Origin: an uncultured Bacteroidales bacterium
GTDB lineage: Bacteria > Bacteroidota > Bacteroidia > Bacteroidales > FEN-979
Length of the DNA: 64,000 nucleotides
Reading direction: 5' to 3'
NCBI GenBank assembly: GCA_903837605.1
Contig: CAILVF010000001.1
Location: 88,197-152,196, forward strand
The first letter of the stretch is position 1. The number at the start of each line of letters is the position of its first letter. A program made the translations under genes and the position numbers. Under the pieces are notes generated by a model. The model saw only the letters and a program-made list of their open reading frames with translations. It did no database searches and was not told the DNA's origin. Of the stretch, positions 16,660-24,954 are shown piece after piece.

Positions 16660-18336
16660 ATGAAAAAACTGCTTACTTTAATCATGCTATTCTATGGATA
16701 CACAATATCCGCACAGGTTGCCCCGCATAAGTATTTTATAGAGTTCACCGACAAGAATCAGAACCCGTATTCACTTGATCACCCTGAACAATTTTTAACC
16801 CAGAGGGCTATACAGCGACGGCTCTCAATGGGGATAGGGTATGAGTTCAATGACATTCCGGTTACTCCAGCCTACATCCTGGCAATACAAAACGCAGGTG
16901 CTCAAATACTTAATCCAACTAAATGGCTCAATGGAACCACGATATACCTGGCTGATACAAACCTGATCAATACAATAAAAGCCTTGCCCTTTGTGAAGTC
17001 AGTAACTAAAGCCGCCAATGGTAAAACCGGCAAATCAGTATTCCCGGATAAATTTGATATTGAAAATCAAATAATTCCGATTCCAACGCCACTGCCGTCA
17101 GTTAAAAATGCTTCAGCTTATGATTATGGTATATCCTTTGATCAGATTCATCTCGTAAACGGCGACCTTATGCATCAAAATGGTTTTCGCGGCCAGGGTA
17201 AAGTGATTGCCCAGCTTGACGCAGGTTTTTATCATGTGCCTGTTTTACCTGCATTTGATAGTTTGAGGGCTAACAATCAGATACTTGGATATAAGGACTT
17301 TGTCAAGGACGGGCTCCCTATTTTTGATGATCCTTCTGATCAGCACGGGATGTGGGTTCTGTCGATCATGGGAGGGATTATGCCAGGTTACCTCATAGGC
17401 GCTGCTCCAAGGGCAGGTTTTTGGCTTCTGAAAACCGAGGAAAAAGCATATGAGTATGAAACTGAGGAGTATAACTGGGTGTCTGGTGCGGAATTTGCAG
17501 ATAGTGTAGGGGCTGATATAATTACTTCCTCATTGGGTTATAGTGTTTTTGATTCGTCTTTCAGGAATCATTCCTGCGCCGACATGAACGGGCATACTAC
17601 GGTTTGTACCAGGGGGGCAAATACCGCTTTCAGCAAAGGAATCGTAGTAATCGTAAGTGCCGGAAACTCAGGAGGTGACCCTAACTGGCGATGTATTAGT
17701 GCGCCAGCCGATGCCGATTTTGCCATCGCCTGTGCAGCAGTTGACACAAACGGGGTCAGGGCAGGCTTCAGTTCATTAGGAGTGGATACTGCCGGTAGGG
17801 TAAAGCCTAACGTGGCAGCAATGGGAGTTCTCACTGTGATACAGGATGCAGGCGGGGGAATCAGCAGGGGAAGCGGCACTTCGTTCTCTGCACCTATCAT
17901 CGCAGGCATGACAGCTTGTCTGATGCAGGCTGAACCGGCTTTTGCCAATACCTTTATAAAGAAGGCAATCGAACGTGCAGGTAGTCACGCTTCCACTTCT
18001 GACAGCCTTACAGGATTTGGTATTCCTGATTTTGTTAAAGCGATGAATATAATGTCAATAAATAGTTTTACTGAAAGTTATAGTTTAGGTATTTATCCAA
18101 ATCCTGTATTTAGCAGGGCCACCCTTAGTTTTACTTCCGGAACAGGAGGGAAGGCATCAGTTAAACTTATTAATTCGCTTGGCCAGGATGCATGGGAGAG
18201 GGAAGTTAACATTGCAGCAGGGGAGAACAAGCTTAATATTAACGACTTGTCGGGGCTAACTCCTGGGGTGTACGTTGTATTGATCGAGTCTGACTTTTAC
18301 CATGCAAGAACTAAAATGATCAAGCAGCCCGATTAA
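16660..18336 (+). CDS. secreted subtilisin-like serine protease (S8) with type IX sorting domain
   Basis: The 558-residue exported protease has a signal peptide (MKKLLTLIMLFYGYTISAQ) and a propeptide-like region to about residue 160. The S8 catalytic domain has Asp187 in IAQLDAGFYHV, His229 in DQHGMWVLSIMGG and Ser408 in GSGTSFSAPIIAGM. The oxyanion asparagine is in VIVSAGNSGGD. The last 80 residues form a type A sorting domain (YPNPVFSRATLSF, LSGLTPGVYVV), so export to the cell surface or outside by the type IX system is likely. The gene stands alone on its strand, with a terminator downstream. Confidence 0.9.
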   Translation: MKKLLTLIMLFYGYTISAQVAPHKYFIEFTDKNQNPYSLDHPEQFLTQRAIQRRLSMGIGYEFNDIPVTPAYILAIQNAGAQILNPTKWLNGTTIYLADTNLINTIKALPFVKSVTKAANGKTGKSVFPDKFDIENQIIPIPTPLPSVKNASAYDYGISFDQIHLVNGDLMHQNGFRGQGKVIAQLDAGFYHVPVLPAFDSLRANNQILGYKDFVKDGLPIFDDPSDQHGMWVLSIMGGIMPGYLIGAAPRAGFWLLKTEEKAYEYETEEYNWVSGAEFADSVGADIITSSLGYSVFDSSFRNHSCADMNGHTTVCTRGANTAFSKGIVVIVSAGNSGGDPNWRCISAPADADFAIACAAVDTNGVRAGFSSLGVDTAGRVKPNVAAMGVLTVIQDAGGGISRGSGTSFSAPIIAGMTACLMQAEPAFANTFIKKAIERAGSHASTSDSLTGFGIPDFVKAMNIMSINSFTESYSLGIYPNPVFSRATLSFTSGTGGKASVKLINSLGQDAWEREVNIAAGENKLNINDLSGLTPGVYVVLIESDFYHARTKMIKQPD

Positions 18337-18357
18337 ACCCTTCCGAAATTATTATAT

Positions 18358-18391
18358 GGCCCGGTTCAGTTAATTCTCAGCCGGGTTTTTT
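18358..18391 (+). terminator. probable terminator after the subtilisin gene
   Basis: CCCGG at 18360-18364 pairs with CCGGG at 18381-18385 across a 16-base loop, followed by six T. The stem is short and the loop long, so strength is moderate. It lies about 20 bases after the protease stop. Confidence 0.55.
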
Positions 18392-18403
18392 ATTCTCCGA
18401 TAG

Positions 18404-18622
18404 TTTACAAATGTAATTACAATTGTAAACAAGCTACTATTCGTCCGCCAAATAACCCGGTAAATTAGTTTCCTTTATTATGATACCTGCCATCCGGCCT
18501 CTCCCGGACAAGCAATTGAAATATTAATATAGTTACAAATGTAATTATCGTACATTTACACTCATAATTTGATAAATGTACAATTGTAAACACGGCAAGA
18601 ATCCAAAATTTACAAATGTAAA
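18404..18622 (+). promoter_or_regulatory. array of TTACAnnTGTAA palindromes upstream of the HTH gene
   Basis: This AT-rich stretch has no gene but holds at least five near-identical inverted repeats: TTACAAATGTAA at 18405-18416, TTACAATTGTAA at 18417-18428, TTACAAATGTAA at 18533-18544, TACAATTGTA at 18579-18588 and TTTACAAATGTAAA at 18609-18622. A half-site-like GTACATTTACA lies at 18550-18560. The first two abut with centres 12 bases apart. Such an array just ahead of a DNA-binding protein gene is best read as operators, probably for that regulator itself. A poor -7 candidate, TATATTTA, lies at 18680-18687. The rest of 18337-18711 shows no other feature. Confidence 0.65.
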
Positions 18623-18711
18623 TCAATCATTATTTATAACTTTATTAATAATCATTTATCAATAAATCAATCAATTAAATATATTTAGATAAACTTCTAA
18701 TTTAAGACAAT

Positions 18712-19260
18712 ATGATTCAGAGGCTTCTTGAACTTATGCGGATAAAGGACCTGACAAGTTCGCAGTTGGCTGATGCAATTAAAGTACAGCGATCGGGTAT
18801 TTCACATTTCGTTTCAGGAAGAAATAAACCCAGTATGGAATTCATCTTAAAGATTCTTTCTTACTTTCCTGACGTAAATCCCGACTGGCTTCTTTTCGGC
18901 AAGGACCCAATGTTCAGGAAACCCGTTCAATTCTCAAAGGAAGTTTCTGTTCAGGAAAACAGGAATGAAAATGAGCCAGGTCTCATGTATGAGAGCACAG
19001 GAGGTCAGCAATCATCTTTTTTGGAAGGATTATTCCCCGGGCAGGACAGTCTGGATCTGCCACCTAAAGCAGATATTAATGAATTGTCAGAAGATCAGGC
19101 GATTAAGCAAGAAAAATCGCGCAAGAAGGAAATAAGGATCCCTAAAAAAGACCCAGGAGGAGAAGTCCAATTATCCGGCGATGAAGCTAAAGATGGATCT
19201 GCTGAAAGGATTGTGATCTTTTATAAAAACAGGTCGTTCAGGGAGTATTTTCCTGAATAA
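18712..19260 (+). CDS. XRE/CI-type helix-turn-helix regulator
   Basis: The 182-residue protein has an N-terminal helix-turn-helix of the XRE/phage CI type (residues about 5-62: LTSSQLADAIKVQRSGISHFVSGRNKPS, then DVNPDWLLFGKDPMF). A long, charged, low-complexity linker follows (about 70-160), then a short conserved-looking C-terminus, ERIVIFYKNRSFREYFPE, of a kind I recognise from other Bacteroidota HTH proteins. There is no protease or ligand domain. The upstream region carries five palindromes that are probable operators, suggesting autoregulation. No phage genes lie nearby, so a chromosomal regulator is more likely than a prophage repressor. Its regulon is unknown. Confidence 0.78.
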   Translation: MIQRLLELMRIKDLTSSQLADAIKVQRSGISHFVSGRNKPSMEFILKILSYFPDVNPDWLLFGKDPMFRKPVQFSKEVSVQENRNENEPGLMYESTGGQQSSFLEGLFPGQDSLDLPPKADINELSEDQAIKQEKSRKKEIRIPKKDPGGEVQLSGDEAKDGSAERIVIFYKNRSFREYFPE

Positions 19261-19279
19261 TCAGCTTGCCTTCTGAGAA

Positions 19280-19699
19280 TCAAACTCTTTCAAGCTGTGA
19301 AAAGAAGAAACTGCCTTCCCTTTCGGCGGTCAGATCGGCATCGGAACCATGAACGGCATTCTCAGTGATGCTAATACCGTACAGGTTTCTTACGGTTCCG
19401 GGCTCAGCCTTGGATGGATCCGTTGCACCAATAAGTTTGCGGAATTCGGCCACTGCGTTCTCCTTCTCCAGGATTGCTGCGATAATAGGCCCGGAAGACA
19501 TAAAGCGGGTCAAATCTTCATAAAAGCCTTTGGCGCTGTGTTCGGCATAAAACTGTCCGGCCTGCTGCCTGGTTAAATGGATAAGTTTCAAGGCAAGCAG
19601 CCTGAATCCGGCTTTTTCTATCATGGCAAGGATATTTCCTGCATGTCCTGCCGATATAGCAGAAGGTTTGATCATGGTGAATGTGCGGTTTCCTGTCAT
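19280..19699 (-). CDS. ndk: nucleoside diphosphate kinase
   Basis: Ndk passes the gamma phosphate of ATP to other nucleoside diphosphates through a phosphohistidine. The 139 residues include the opening RTFTMIKPSAI, the nucleotide-binding SGPIIAAIL and RKLIGATDP segments, and the active-site His in NAVHGSDA near the end. Length is normal. It converges with the HTH gene and diverges from the nrnA-like gene, and each of the divergent genes has a TAnnTTTG element. Confidence 0.95.
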   Translation of the reverse strand: MTGNRTFTMIKPSAISAGHAGNILAMIEKAGFRLLALKLIHLTRQQAGQFYAEHSAKGFYEDLTRFMSSGPIIAAILEKENAVAEFRKLIGATDPSKAEPGTVRNLYGISITENAVHGSDADLTAEREGSFFFSQLERV

Positions 19700-19726
19700 T
19701 TTCCTGAATATTGATTAAGACGGCGG

Positions 19727-19734
19727 CAAAAGTA
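19727..19734 (-). promoter_or_regulatory. -7 element upstream of ndk
   Basis: On the minus strand this reads TACTTTTG, an exact TAnnTTTG match 28 bases before the ndk ATG at 19699. A -33 TTG is not evident. Confidence 0.5.
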
Positions 19735-19754
19735 AGACTATTTTTAAAATTATG

Positions 19755-19762
19755 TACTTTTG
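19755..19762 (+). promoter_or_regulatory. -7 element upstream of the nrnA-like gene
   Basis: TACTTTTG lies 11 bases before the ATG at 19774. It sits inside the longer open frame that begins at 19711, which argues for the downstream start. Confidence 0.5.
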
Positions 19763-19773
19763 TTCCCTCATTG

Positions 19774-20811
19774 ATGGAAAACTATTTAGAGAATACGGAT
19801 TTTCATAAGATCCAGGAGGTCCTGGCCCGATCCGGCAAAATCATTATAACCACACATACAAATCCCGACGGAGATGCTATAGGGGCAAGCCTGGCAATGT
19901 ATCGTTACCTGAAAAAGAGGGATTTCGAGGCCAGGGTTATTATTCCGGACCAGTATCCTGAATTTCTTGCATGGCTTCCCGGCTCACAGGAGATTCTGAT
20001 TTTTGAAGAGGATCCTGTTAACTGCAAAGCATTTATAGGGGAATCTGACCTTATTATTTGCGTTGATTTCAATAATTTAAACAGGCTTAACGAACTTGGA
20101 AGGTATATCAGGAGTTCCGGTACGGCTAAAATTCTCATCGATCATCATTTATACCCGTCAGATGATTTCAGCTTGAAAATTTCTTTCAGCAGGATATCTT
20201 CCACATCCGAGCTGATATATGATTTTATCAGTGAATCAGGGTATAAGCATTTTTTAGACAAAGAAATTGCCGAATGTCTTTATACAGGAATAGCAACAGA
20301 CACTGGCTCTTTTAGTTATGCCTGCAATTACGTGAAAACGTATCTTATCACTGCTGAACTTTTTAAACTCGGGATTGACGGAGAGCATATTCACAGGCTT
20401 ATTTATGACACATACTCCGAAAGCCGCTTAAGGCTTCTTGGCTATGCAGTCAGTGGCGGGCTTACTGTACTTCATGAGTTTCATACTGCATACATAATCC
20501 TCACAAAAGAAGATCTCAAGCGGTTTAATTACAAGGTGGGCGATACTGAAGGGGTAGTCAATTATGCGCTTTCAATCAAGGATATTAACCTTGCAGCACT
20601 CTTTATGGAAAGGGATGATGAAGTCAAGGTTTCTTTCCGTTCCAAAGGAAACTTTTCTGTTGATCGCCTGGCGCGTGAGCATTTCGGTGGGGGAGGGCAC
20701 AGTAATGCCTCAGGAGCTAACTGCTCGATGTCTGTCAAAGATACTGTTGATAGTTTCCTTGCCCTGCTTCCTGAATTCAGGGAACAGCTGACACATGTTT
20801 ATAAAGACTGA
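19774..20811 (+). CDS. nrnA: DHH/DHHA1 phosphoesterase, NrnA-like
   Basis: The protein belongs to the DHH superfamily of manganese phosphoesterases. NrnA-type members degrade short RNA oligomers and dephosphorylate pAp, and some degrade cyclic dinucleotide linearisation products. Signatures are THTNPDGDAIGASL, VDFNN, the DHH motif in LIDHHLYPSDD, and the C-terminal DHHA1 motif GGGGHSNASGA. The frame is open from 19711, but the ATG at 19774 (MENYLENTDF) follows a promoter element and gives the normal 345 residues. The GldI-like gene starts two bases after its stop, so the two are probably co-transcribed. Substrate preference is inferred from the family. Confidence 0.85.
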   Translation: MENYLENTDFHKIQEVLARSGKIIITTHTNPDGDAIGASLAMYRYLKKRDFEARVIIPDQYPEFLAWLPGSQEILIFEEDPVNCKAFIGESDLIICVDFNNLNRLNELGRYIRSSGTAKILIDHHLYPSDDFSLKISFSRISSTSELIYDFISESGYKHFLDKEIAECLYTGIATDTGSFSYACNYVKTYLITAELFKLGIDGEHIHRLIYDTYSESRLRLLGYAVSGGLTVLHEFHTAYIILTKEDLKRFNYKVGDTEGVVNYALSIKDINLAALFMERDDEVKVSFRSKGNFSVDRLAREHFGGGGHSNASGANCSMSVKDTVDSFLALLPEFREQLTHVYKD

Positions 20812-20813
20812 GG

Positions 20814-21392
20814 ATGTTCGCCAATTCCCATTCTCCTGTTTCAGGGACCTGCAAGCTGTTATTTGCAATCATTACTGCATCAGGCCTTATATTCCTTCTT
20901 ACTTCCTGTGAGCCTGAAACAAGGAGGGCCAGGGCAACAGATCACATCAGGATGATGGATGAGAAACTGCTTAACTATAACCAGCAGGTTGTCAGGACTG
21001 AAAATGATGAAATTGAGGATTACATTTCAAGGCATCAGTGGAAGATGGTTAAAACTTCGACAGGGCTCAGGTACATGGTCTATCTTAAAGGAAAAGGGGC
21101 GAAAATCAACAAGGGCGCGGAAGTGCATCTTAAATACAAACTTACGCTTCTTAATGGCAATGAAGTGTATGATTCTGATTCAACCGGTATAAAGATTATT
21201 TATCCCGGGACTTCCGAAGGAGAAACCGGTTTACAGGAAGCCCTGATGCTTCTTAATATGGGCGATTACGCCAGGCTTGTCATCCCGTCTCATCTTGGAT
21301 ATGGTTTGATAGGAGATCTGAAAAAAATCCCTGCCGGCGCAAGCCTTGTTTACGATATTCAGATCCTTGATAAGGACGGGGGAATCCGTTAA
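20814..21392 (+). CDS. GldI-like FKBP-type peptidyl-prolyl isomerase lipoprotein
   Basis: The 192-residue lipoprotein has a hydrophobic leader ending in a lipobox (LLTSC near residue 32). A helical linker precedes an FKBP domain (about 95-190: KINKGAEVHLKYKLTLLNGNEVYDSD, MGDYARLVIPSHLGYG, PAGASLVYDIQILD). It resembles GldI of gliding Bacteroidota, a lipoprotein isomerase tied to gliding and type IX secretion. Non-gliding relatives also have it, so motility is not implied. It follows the nrnA-like gene by two bases. Confidence 0.8.
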   Translation: MFANSHSPVSGTCKLLFAIITASGLIFLLTSCEPETRRARATDHIRMMDEKLLNYNQQVVRTENDEIEDYISRHQWKMVKTSTGLRYMVYLKGKGAKINKGAEVHLKYKLTLLNGNEVYDSDSTGIKIIYPGTSEGETGLQEALMLLNMGDYARLVIPSHLGYGLIGDLKKIPAGASLVYDIQILDKDGGIR

Positions 21393-21594
21393 TAACCTTT
21401 GACAAAGTGTTAATAAGTAAGCCTGATTTTATATATCCGGCTGTAACGGACTTTACTATCTTGTTCAAGTATTTAACATGTGGAAAAAGAATAATTTATT
21501 TCAATTAAAATATTGATAATAAAATCATTACATATTAGCGATTTATACACCATTCAATTCAGAATACCAATTAAAAACAATTAAAATCAAAAAC

Positions 21595-22923
21595 ATGAAA
21601 AACAATTTCATTAAATCGTTGGGATTTCTATCACTGCTGGCATTGACGACTTTCGCTTGTTCATCCAAATATGCCGGATATGATAAAACTGCCAATGGCT
21701 TGTATTATAAAATTATTAAAGGTTCAAAAGACACTGTAAAGCCCAGGATGGGTGACTGGGTGTCGTTGCAGATGAAGTGGCAGTACAAAGACTCTGTCAT
21801 GTTTGACAGCCGCAAGAACCAGGGCGGTACGCCGATCAGGTTTCAGTTGCCCGCTTCTGATTTTAAAGGGGATATATACGAAGGTTTAAAGCTTTTATCG
21901 GCCGGCGACAGCGCCGTGCTTCTGATCAATGCCGACTCTTTGTTTAAAAAAACCTTCCGTCAGCCTTCCCGTCCGAAATTTATTGATACGAATTCCGTAA
22001 TTACCTTCTACCTTAAGCTTCTCACGGTCGACAATCCTCAAACCCTTATTAAAAAAGAGCAGGCCGACCTTGCAAAATACATAAAGGACAAGAACATAAC
22101 AACACAACCCACAACCTCGGGTATCTTTTTCCTGGAATCTGTTGCAGGAAATGGAATTAAAATTGATACCGGTACATGGGTGAGCGTTCATTTTAAAGTT
22201 GCACTGATCGACGGCAAACAGCTTTTCTCTTCCTATGACAAGGGTGAGCCTATTACTTTCGAGTATGGCAAGAGATTTGACACACCAGGTGTAGAGGAAG
22301 CCATCGGTATGATGAAGAAAGGCGGGAAAGCAACAGTTGTAGTTCCTTCAAAACTTGCTTTTGGCGAAGCCGGAAGAGGTGCCGTGGTACCTCCATTCTC
22401 GACCATGATTTATGACCTCGAGATTGTCAATGTTCAAACCAAGGCAGATCACGAAAAGACCCTTGCAGCAGATAAGAAGAAAGCAGACGAAAAACTGAAG
22501 AAAAGCAAGACTGATGAAACTGCTAATCTCAACAAATACCTGAAAGAGAAAAATATTACAGCCAAACCTACAGCAAGCGGTATTTATTACATTGAGAAAG
22601 TTAAAGGAACCGGTGCAAAGGCTGTAGCAGGTAAGACTGTTCAGGTGCATTATACGGGAACTCTTTTGAACGGAACCAAATTTGACTCAAGCCGCGACAG
22701 GAACAAACCCTTCGACTTCACCCTGGGCCAGGGCCAGGTCATTAAAGGATGGGACGAAGGGATCGCCATGATGAATGTCGGCGGAAAAGCAATCCTGATC
22801 ATTCCTTCAAGTATGGGATACGGTGACCGTGATATGGGAACCATTCCTCCTTATTCCACACTGGTTTTTGATGTCGAACTTCTCGATGTGAAAAATCCGG
22901 CACCTGCAACTCCAAAGAAGTAA
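21595..22923 (+). CDS. three-domain FKBP peptidyl-prolyl isomerase lipoprotein
   Basis: The 442-residue lipoprotein has a lipobox at TTFACSS and three consecutive FKBP-like domains at about 30-140, 165-285 and 325-432. Short helical, lysine-rich linkers containing LxKYxKxKNIT(A/T)xPT joints separate them. The third domain is the most canonical (VQVHYTGTLLNGTKFDSSRDR, IKGWDEGIAMMNVGGKA, GYGDRDMGTIPPYSTLVFDVELL). The first two have drifted, and the first in particular lacks the usual aromatic residues, so only the third may be fully active. It probably helps fold exported or surface proteins. The 200 bases before it hold no clear promoter or other feature. The type IX cargo gene begins nine bases after it. 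Confidence 0.85.
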   Translation: MKNNFIKSLGFLSLLALTTFACSSKYAGYDKTANGLYYKIIKGSKDTVKPRMGDWVSLQMKWQYKDSVMFDSRKNQGGTPIRFQLPASDFKGDIYEGLKLLSAGDSAVLLINADSLFKKTFRQPSRPKFIDTNSVITFYLKLLTVDNPQTLIKKEQADLAKYIKDKNITTQPTTSGIFFLESVAGNGIKIDTGTWVSVHFKVALIDGKQLFSSYDKGEPITFEYGKRFDTPGVEEAIGMMKKGGKATVVVPSKLAFGEAGRGAVVPPFSTMIYDLEIVNVQTKADHEKTLAADKKKADEKLKKSKTDETANLNKYLKEKNITAKPTASGIYYIEKVKGTGAKAVAGKTVQVHYTGTLLNGTKFDSSRDRNKPFDFTLGQGQVIKGWDEGIAMMNVGGKAILIIPSSMGYGDRDMGTIPPYSTLVFDVELLDVKNPAPATPKK

Positions 22924-22932
22924 ACTCCGGCA

Positions 22933-23997
22933 ATGAGGAAGATTCTGCTTGCCATTATAATATTGACCTGGTTCCTGCCCTCACAAGGGCAGGAACTTGT
23001 GGTCAATTTCACTTTTACCACTGTTTGCCTGGGAGGAACGACCCACTTCAAAAGCAGTTGTTCCGTTGATACCATCACACAACCAAGAGACACTATTACC
23101 TCAATTGCCTGGGATCTCGACGGCGACGGAAATTTCGATAACGGCCACGATACGGTAAATTCAACCCATTTTCTTTCACCGGGTAATCATAACGTAGGCT
23201 TGAAAGCCATCACGAAAAATGGTATTGTAAAAGCAGTCTATAAACTTGTTCCGGTTAACTTCCTCACCGCTTTGTTCTCTGCCACTTCAGGTTGTATCAA
23301 GGAACCGGCCAGGTTTACCAACCAAACCCTCATCTCCGGAGATAGTACAGCCGTTCATTATTTATGGAGTTTCGGGGACGGGAGTATGATCTCAACCGCC
23401 AAAAACCCTACGCATTTCTATTCCCAAGCAGGTACCTACCAGGTAACCATGACGGCAAGTTTCAATGATTCATGCCAGGATTCAGCAGTGCCATTTTCTT
23501 TAAAGGTTACAGGCAATCCTGTAGTTACTATTGAATTCTCGAGGGATACCGTAATGCATCAGGGCGACACACTGATTGCAAGTGTTAACGGCACATACGA
23601 CAGCGTAAAGTGGTCCACGAAAGCAAAAACATATACGATACTGATTACAAAAGCCGGTTATTACTCAGTTGAAGTATTCGACAAATCATGTTCCGGCCAG
23701 GCAGGATTTAATGTTACGGTTACAGAACCGGGTCCCGAACCTGTGATCGCCAACCTGTTTACACCAAACGGCGATGGCCTTAATGACAAATGGGAAATCC
23801 TGAACCTTAGTGACTTTAAACCCTGCGAGGTTAATGTGTTTAACCGCTATGGAATTAAAGTATTCTCAAGCAGTAATTACAATAATGACTGGGATGGAAC
23901 ATTTAACGGGAAAAAGCTGGAAAATGACACTTACTATTATTTCGTCCGCTGTTATAATCAGATTCTTTATAAAGGCAGCCTGAACATATTAAAATGA
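22933..23997 (+). CDS. PKD-domain surface protein with type B (gliding-associated) sorting domain
   Basis: The 354-residue exported protein has a signal peptide (MRKILLAIIILTWFLPSQGQ). Two PKD-like domains follow: about 25-110, with the calcium-loop-like WDLDGDGNFDNG, and about 115-195, with YLWSFGDGSMISTAKNPTHFY. A short Ig-like region precedes the C-terminal gliding motility-associated (CHU_C, type B) sorting domain: LFTPNGDGLNDKWEI, VNVFNRYGIKVFSS, WDGTFNGKKLENDTYYYFV. This marks it as a type IX secretion cargo. The PorP/SprF gene right after it fits known pairing of type B cargo with such partners. Confidence 0.88.
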   Translation: MRKILLAIIILTWFLPSQGQELVVNFTFTTVCLGGTTHFKSSCSVDTITQPRDTITSIAWDLDGDGNFDNGHDTVNSTHFLSPGNHNVGLKAITKNGIVKAVYKLVPVNFLTALFSATSGCIKEPARFTNQTLISGDSTAVHYLWSFGDGSMISTAKNPTHFYSQAGTYQVTMTASFNDSCQDSAVPFSLKVTGNPVVTIEFSRDTVMHQGDTLIASVNGTYDSVKWSTKAKTYTILITKAGYYSVEVFDKSCSGQAGFNVTVTEPGPEPVIANLFTPNGDGLNDKWEILNLSDFKPCEVNVFNRYGIKVFSSSNYNNDWDGTFNGKKLENDTYYYFVRCYNQILYKGSLNILK

Positions 23998-24016
23998 ACA
24001 GATGAAGTCCTGAACT

Positions 24017-24952
24017 ATGCACAGATACCGGTTATTGCTGTTTCTTATCTCACTGTTTGCTTTGCGGATTGCCAACGCCCAGCAATACCCGGTTTTGGAT
24101 GAGTATCGCATTAATCCGGGCATTCTGGCTCCTTCATTCACCGGTATTTCTTCATTATTCCAGGTTTACCTGACCCAGAGAAATGAATGGACGGGTATCC
24201 CGGGAGCCCCTGTAACCGGAGCCGTCAATATAGAAGGGACACCATACAAGAACATGGGGGTCGGGACAAACATCATGCTTAACAAGGCAGGTATAGTCAG
24301 ATATTTCTCAATAAATTTAAATTATGCATATCATCTCCAGTTAGCTGCCGACCATTATCTTCATTTCGGCATCAGCCCCGGTTTGTACCAAAATTCAATT
24401 GACCTTTCAAATCTTATAACTGTCGATGCAAATGATCCCATGGTCAATGCTTCCGGGAAAGCTACGGAAACCTATGTTAATTGCGGCGCAAGCCTGATGT
24501 ATTCATTCAAAACCCTCAACATCTGCGTTGGATTTCCCTACCTTTTTAATAACAAATCTCTTTATCAGGAAACCCAGTATTCAAATTACCTGACGATGGG
24601 GACAAACTTCCAGGCATATGTGAATTACCTTCTTATGTTTGGCAAGGATTGGGGAATGCAGTTTGATGTGCTGTATCGCAATATGCAGGGCGCTCCCTGG
24701 CTTATCGATGCAGGCTTGATGATTAAATACAGGGAAAGTTTCTGGTTGGGACTCCTTTACCGCAGAGGTAATACTATAGTGGCAAACGCTGGTTTCAGTA
24801 TTGCCAATTCATTCATTTTAGGGTATAACTATGAATTCTCGGGCAGTGCAATGATGGGAAAAAGCGGCGGCACCCACGAAATTACACTGGGCTATACACT
24901 GCAGGGGAAAAAGCAGAAAAAAGCTAATCCTTTAAAGCTTAAAGACTATTGA
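24017..24952 (+). CDS. PorP/SprF family type IX secretion outer-membrane protein
   Basis: The 311-residue protein has a signal peptide (to about residue 22, ANAQQYP). The family pattern follows: YRINPGILAPSFTG, YLTQRNEWTGIPGAP, and a beta-barrel rich in alternating aromatic strands, with LMIKYRESFWLGLLYRRGN near 245. PorP/SprF proteins sit in the outer membrane and help secrete or attach particular type B cargo proteins. The gene directly upstream encodes such a cargo, so it is the likely partner. The following gene starts three bases after its stop, or overlaps it if a TTG start is used. Confidence 0.92.
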   Translation: MHRYRLLLFLISLFALRIANAQQYPVLDEYRINPGILAPSFTGISSLFQVYLTQRNEWTGIPGAPVTGAVNIEGTPYKNMGVGTNIMLNKAGIVRYFSINLNYAYHLQLAADHYLHFGISPGLYQNSIDLSNLITVDANDPMVNASGKATETYVNCGASLMYSFKTLNICVGFPYLFNNKSLYQETQYSNYLTMGTNFQAYVNYLLMFGKDWGMQFDVLYRNMQGAPWLIDAGLMIKYRESFWLGLLYRRGNTIVANAGFSIANSFILGYNYEFSGSAMMGKSGGTHEITLGYTLQGKKQKKANPLKLKDY

Positions 24953-24954
24953 AA

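Noticed and set aside
18404..18622. Repeated palindromes considered as a CRISPR array
   Set aside because: Spacing between copies is irregular (12 to over 100 bases) and the repeats are only 12 to 14 bases; there are no cas genes.
18712..19260. HTH gene considered as a prophage repressor
   Set aside because: No integrase, structural phage genes or attachment-like repeats occur nearby, and both neighbours are ordinary chromosomal genes.
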